Assembly (NCBI GenBank): GCA_041838435.1
Contig: JBGYPO010000014.1
Location: forward strand, 1-15,824
Length of the DNA stretch: 15,824 nt
Source of the DNA: Aliicoccus sp041838435
Lineage (GTDB): Bacteria; Bacillota; Bacilli; Staphylococcales; Salinicoccaceae
Direction of reading: 5' to 3'
Under the pieces are notes generated by a model. It was not told the origin of the DNA. It was given only the letters and a program-made list of their open reading frames with translations, and searched no databases. Position numbers and translations under genes: made by a program. Below, piece after piece: positions 14,999-15,824 of the stretch. Position 1 is the first letter of the stretch, and each line of letters begins with the position of its first letter.

Positions 14999-15348
14999 TG
15001 AATAAATTACGCGCACTGCTATTAGTTGGCATTATGATGCTTCTTGCTGCATGTGGAAATGCATCTGTCGATGTTGAAATGACTAAGCCACCTGAGCCGG
15101 AAACAATGTCTACAGTATTGATTTCAATTACTGATGACGGTGAAGCAATAACTGATTTTGAAGGGACAGCTGAATTCCGTATGGTTGATATGGATCACGG
15201 CAGTGAGATTACTGATTTAATGCACACTGAAGAAGGTCTATACGAAGGTGAAGTGAACTTACCAATGCCTGGTAAGTGGACAATTGATATTGTCGGGGAC
15301 AGCGACAATGAAGGTTCTATCGATACGACAATAGAAGTGGAACTATAA
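14998..15348 (+). CDS. YtkA/FixH-like lipoprotein in the nos operon
   Basis: A 116-residue exported lipoprotein. The signal peptide ends in the lipobox L16-A-A-C19, so the mature protein should be lipid-anchored on the outer membrane face. The rest is one beta-sandwich domain of YtkA/FixH type, recognisable by FRMVDMDHGSE, MHTEEGLYEGEV and LPMPGKWTIDIV. Met and His cluster at MVDMDH and MHTEE, which could bind copper, although this is inference. GGAGGAG precedes the ATG, and the stop and start codons overlap (TAATG) on both sides. NosL, the usual copper lipoprotein of nos clusters, is not seen in the window, and this protein occupies the place where it might be expected. It could be a functional substitute or an extra factor. 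Confidence 0.75.
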   Translation: MNKLRALLLVGIMMLLAACGNASVDVEMTKPPEPETMSTVLISITDDGEAITDFEGTAEFRMVDMDHGSEITDLMHTEEGLYEGEVNLPMPGKWTIDIVGDSDNEGSIDTTIEVEL

Positions 15349-15824
15349 TGCAAGGTAAACATTGGTTATTGATGGTGCTGTCCACTATCATATTTGTACT
15401 ATTTGGTTATATTGCTATCAATGTATTAACTTCTTCTAACGATACACCTGAGACTGCGGACGTTAACACATCTGAGGACGTGTCGTCAGAAACAAACACT
15501 ACCCTCGATAATGATGTGGAAGAAATTACACGAGACAATGACGATACAGTTATTGTGATAGATGATGAAGAGTTTAATCAAGATGATATTGACTTTATTA
15601 AGTACTTACAGCTCGCTCAAATTGATTACTTTGAAGAAGAAGCCGGTGAGAACTGGAATGAAGCGAGACGTACTCAAACTGCGAATAATACACAGATTCA
15701 AAACTTAATCGAACTTCACATTATGGAGAGCCTGGGTAACGAAAAGGGTTATGAATTCACAGATGAAGACATTGAGGAAGCTAAGGATGATTTCAACTCA
15801 CAATTCTCGGATACTGAAAACTAT
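15348..15824 (+). CDS. SurA/PrsA-like exported foldase, N-terminal part (runs off the window)
   Basis: Only 159 codons are present, with no stop before the edge. The N-terminus has a membrane anchor or signal segment (residues 6-27) without a lipobox cysteine, followed by an acidic Thr/Asp/Glu linker (about 30-72). From about 73 comes a helical region resembling the SurA N-terminal chaperone domain: DDEEFNQDDIDFIKYLQLAQ, GENWNEARR, TQIQNLIELHIMESLG and YEFTDEDIEEAKDDF. Any peptidyl-prolyl isomerase domain would lie beyond the window. The ATG overlaps the lipoprotein stop (TAATG), so it belongs to the nos operon. A job in folding NosZ or NosD outside the membrane is inferred from position. The distant similarity and partial length limit certainty. 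Confidence 0.6.
   Translation, partial: MQGKHWLLMVLSTIIFVLFGYIAINVLTSSNDTPETADVNTSEDVSSETNTTLDNDVEEITRDNDDTVIVIDDEEFNQDDIDFIKYLQLAQIDYFEEEAGENWNEARRTQTANNTQIQNLIELHIMESLGNEKGYEFTDEDIEEAKDDFNSQFSDTENY

Overview
The window looks like chromosome from a low-GC, Gram-positive coccus of the Staphylococcaceae. Two flavoprotein desaturase genes closely resemble Staphylococcus aureus CrtN and CrtP as I remember them. Shine-Dalgarno sites are strong (GGAGG-type), coding sequence is AT-rich, and exported proteins are held by lipoboxes or N-terminal membrane anchors. Nitrous oxide reductase plus acidic, low-complexity tethers on exported proteins point to a halotolerant environmental genus such as Jeotgalicoccus or a relative rather than S. 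aureus. The genus call is inference.

Region 1 (1-5080) is a C30 carotenoid operon on the + strand: the tail of an unidentified upstream gene, then fni (type 2 IPP isomerase), crtN, crtM and crtP, all overlapping or 4 bases apart, ending at a probable AT-rich terminator. Fni balances IPP and DMAPP, CrtM condenses two farnesyl-PP to dehydrosqualene, CrtN desaturates it, and CrtP oxidises the terminal methyl. The glycosyl- and acyltransferases (CrtQ, CrtO) that finish staphyloxanthin are not visible.

Region 2 (5080-8930) holds an M20D amidohydrolase, a DUF937 protein with a strong terminator, a 430-base gene-free stretch carrying five 51-base hairpin repeats, and a minus-strand YfcC/DcuC-type carboxylate transporter with its own terminator. 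The repeats fall into two stem classes that differ by three compensatory base-pair changes.

Region 3 (8930-15824) is a nitrous oxide reduction (nos) operon on the + strand, divergent from the transporter: nosC (membrane-anchored cytochrome c), nosZ, a 12-bp hairpin, nosB, nosD, nosY, nosF, a YtkA/FixH-like lipoprotein and the start of a SurA/PrsA-like foldase gene that runs off the window. From nosB onward every gene overlaps the next. An FNR/ArcR-type operator sits 41.5 bases before the start predicted from one of two candidate -10 elements, which suggests induction without oxygen. NosC should pass electrons to NosZ outside the membrane. NosD, NosF and NosY serve copper-site assembly. No NosL is seen inside the window, which makes the two terminal exported proteins the most interesting candidates for copper delivery or NosZ folding in a Gram-positive cell.
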